Positions 6,037-6,532 of a stretch of 6,532 nucleotides of DNA are shown here, one piece after another. Location of the stretch: positions 1 to 6,532 of the forward strand of contig CALETL010000070.1 of the NCBI GenBank assembly GCA_937920485.1. The letters run 5' to 3'. Below the pieces are notes generated by a model. That model was not told the DNA's origin. It did not search any database and saw only the letters and a list, made by a program, of their open reading frames with translations. The position numbers and the translations under genes are program-made. Position 1 is the stretch's first letter; each line of letters opens with the position of its first letter. Origin of the DNA: an uncultured Phycisphaerae bacterium. GTDB taxonomy: Bacteria; Planctomycetota; Phycisphaerae; Sedimentisphaerales; Anaerohalosphaeraceae.

Positions 6037-6532
6037 TTAGGTCCATCCCTGATCCAGCGTGTCTTTCCATATCTCCAGGTTTTCAAGATATACACTGGTC
6101 CCTCTGGCAACACAGGTCATAGGATCTTCGGCATGAATCACTTTCAATCCGGTCGAATTGGACAGCACCTTGTCCATGCCGCGCAATAGTGAACCGCCGC
6201 CGCAAATCGAGACACCGTTATCGATCAGGTCCGCGGCCAGTTCCGGCTCAGCCCGTTCAAGCGTCCGCATGACCGTCTCGATGATTCCGGCAATCGGCTC
6301 TTTGAACGCCTCGCGAATTTCCTCACTGGTAATAACGATCTTTCTTGGAAGACCTGAAATCGTATCACGACCGGCGATTTCCATCGTCATTTCCTGCTCC
6401 AGCGGCGCTGCTGAGCCGATCTGTATCTTAACCTGTTCGGCTCGCGGTTCTCCGATGAGTAGATTATAGGTTCGCTTGAGATGGCTGATCAAAGCTTCGT
6501 CAAAATCGTCTCCGCCGATTCGGATAGATTCG
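6037..6532 (-). CDS. mreB: Rod shape-determining protein MreB, C-terminal half (cut by the window edge)
   Basis: MreB is the bacterial actin that forms membrane-bound filaments and positions the side-wall synthesis complex. The last 164 residues are in the window, about half of the usual 340-350; the N-terminus with the phosphate 1 loop lies beyond the right edge. The frame enters with ESIRIGGDDFDEALI, followed by LLIGEPRAEQVKIQIGSA, the classic MreB stretch after the phosphate 2 region. The adenosine-binding motif CGGGSLLRGMD has its three glycines at 6193-6201 and is followed by AEDPMTCVARGT. These signatures separate MreB from FtsA and DnaK. It heads the visible operon, with mreC 30 bases downstream. 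The TTG at 6490-6492 is inside the conserved domain and is not a start. The terminator-free 30-base gap and shared strand imply cotranscription with mreC, mreD and mrdA; the promoter is out of view. Confidence 0.96.
   Translation of the reverse strand, partial: ESIRIGGDDFDEALISHLKRTYNLLIGEPRAEQVKIQIGSAAPLEQEMTMEIAGRDTISGLPRKIVITSEEIREAFKEPIAGIIETVMRTLERAEPELAADLIDNGVSICGGGSLLRGMDKVLSNSTGLKVIHAEDPMTCVARGTSVYLENLEIWKDTLDQGWT

Noticed and set aside
6490..6492. TTG as the start of a short MreB-like protein
   Set aside because: Conserved MreB sequence continues upstream in frame to the window edge, so this is an internal codon of a gene cut by the window.
1..6532. CRISPR array, mobile element, tRNA/rRNA gene or defence system
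   Set aside because: No spaced direct repeats, transposase or integrase motifs, terminal inverted repeats or tRNA-like folds were noticed on reading, and essentially every base is covered by cell-wall genes.

Overview
The window is a compact cell-envelope locus of a Gram-negative-type bacterium. All of it is ordinary chromosomal coding sequence with almost no intergenic space and, by eye, about 50% GC. I see no RNA genes, mobile elements, CRISPR arrays, phage genes or toxin-antitoxin genes. The organism cannot be named from this sequence. A short division-type cluster beside an mreBCD-mrdA cluster, with a long and divergent PBP2, would suit the PVC superphylum (for example Phycisphaerae of the Planctomycetota). 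That is a low-confidence impression.

The left part (1-2517, + strand) is a division-type block. It starts inside a gene for a protein with two LysM domains. Ten bases later comes a 78-residue, single-membrane-span protein in the position normally held by ftsL. A TAATG stop/start overlap then leads into ftsI, a complete class B penicillin-binding protein with all three transpeptidase motifs.

The right part (2507-6532, - strand) is a rod-shape (elongasome) operon read right to left: mreB (C-terminal half only, cut by the window edge), mreC, mreD and mrdA (PBP2). The spacings are 30, 12 and 2 bases, so it is very probably one transcript with coupled translation. Its promoter lies outside the window, as does that of the left block.

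The two blocks meet tail to tail. The stop codons of ftsI and mrdA lie within an 11-base overlap, so the division transpeptidase and the elongation transpeptidase converge with no spacer and no clear terminator. Together the genes make up the transpeptidase side of both peptidoglycan machines: FtsI with its FtsL-like partner for the septum, and PBP2 with MreB/C/D for the side wall. The partner glycosyltransferases (FtsW, RodA) and the mur genes are not in the window.

I find no clear candidate for a wholly new system. The points most worth a second look are the convergent overlap of the two PBP genes, the roughly 80-residue charged and Trp-rich expansion in the PBP2 pedestal, the LysM gene in front of ftsL/ftsI, and the very short FtsL candidate.
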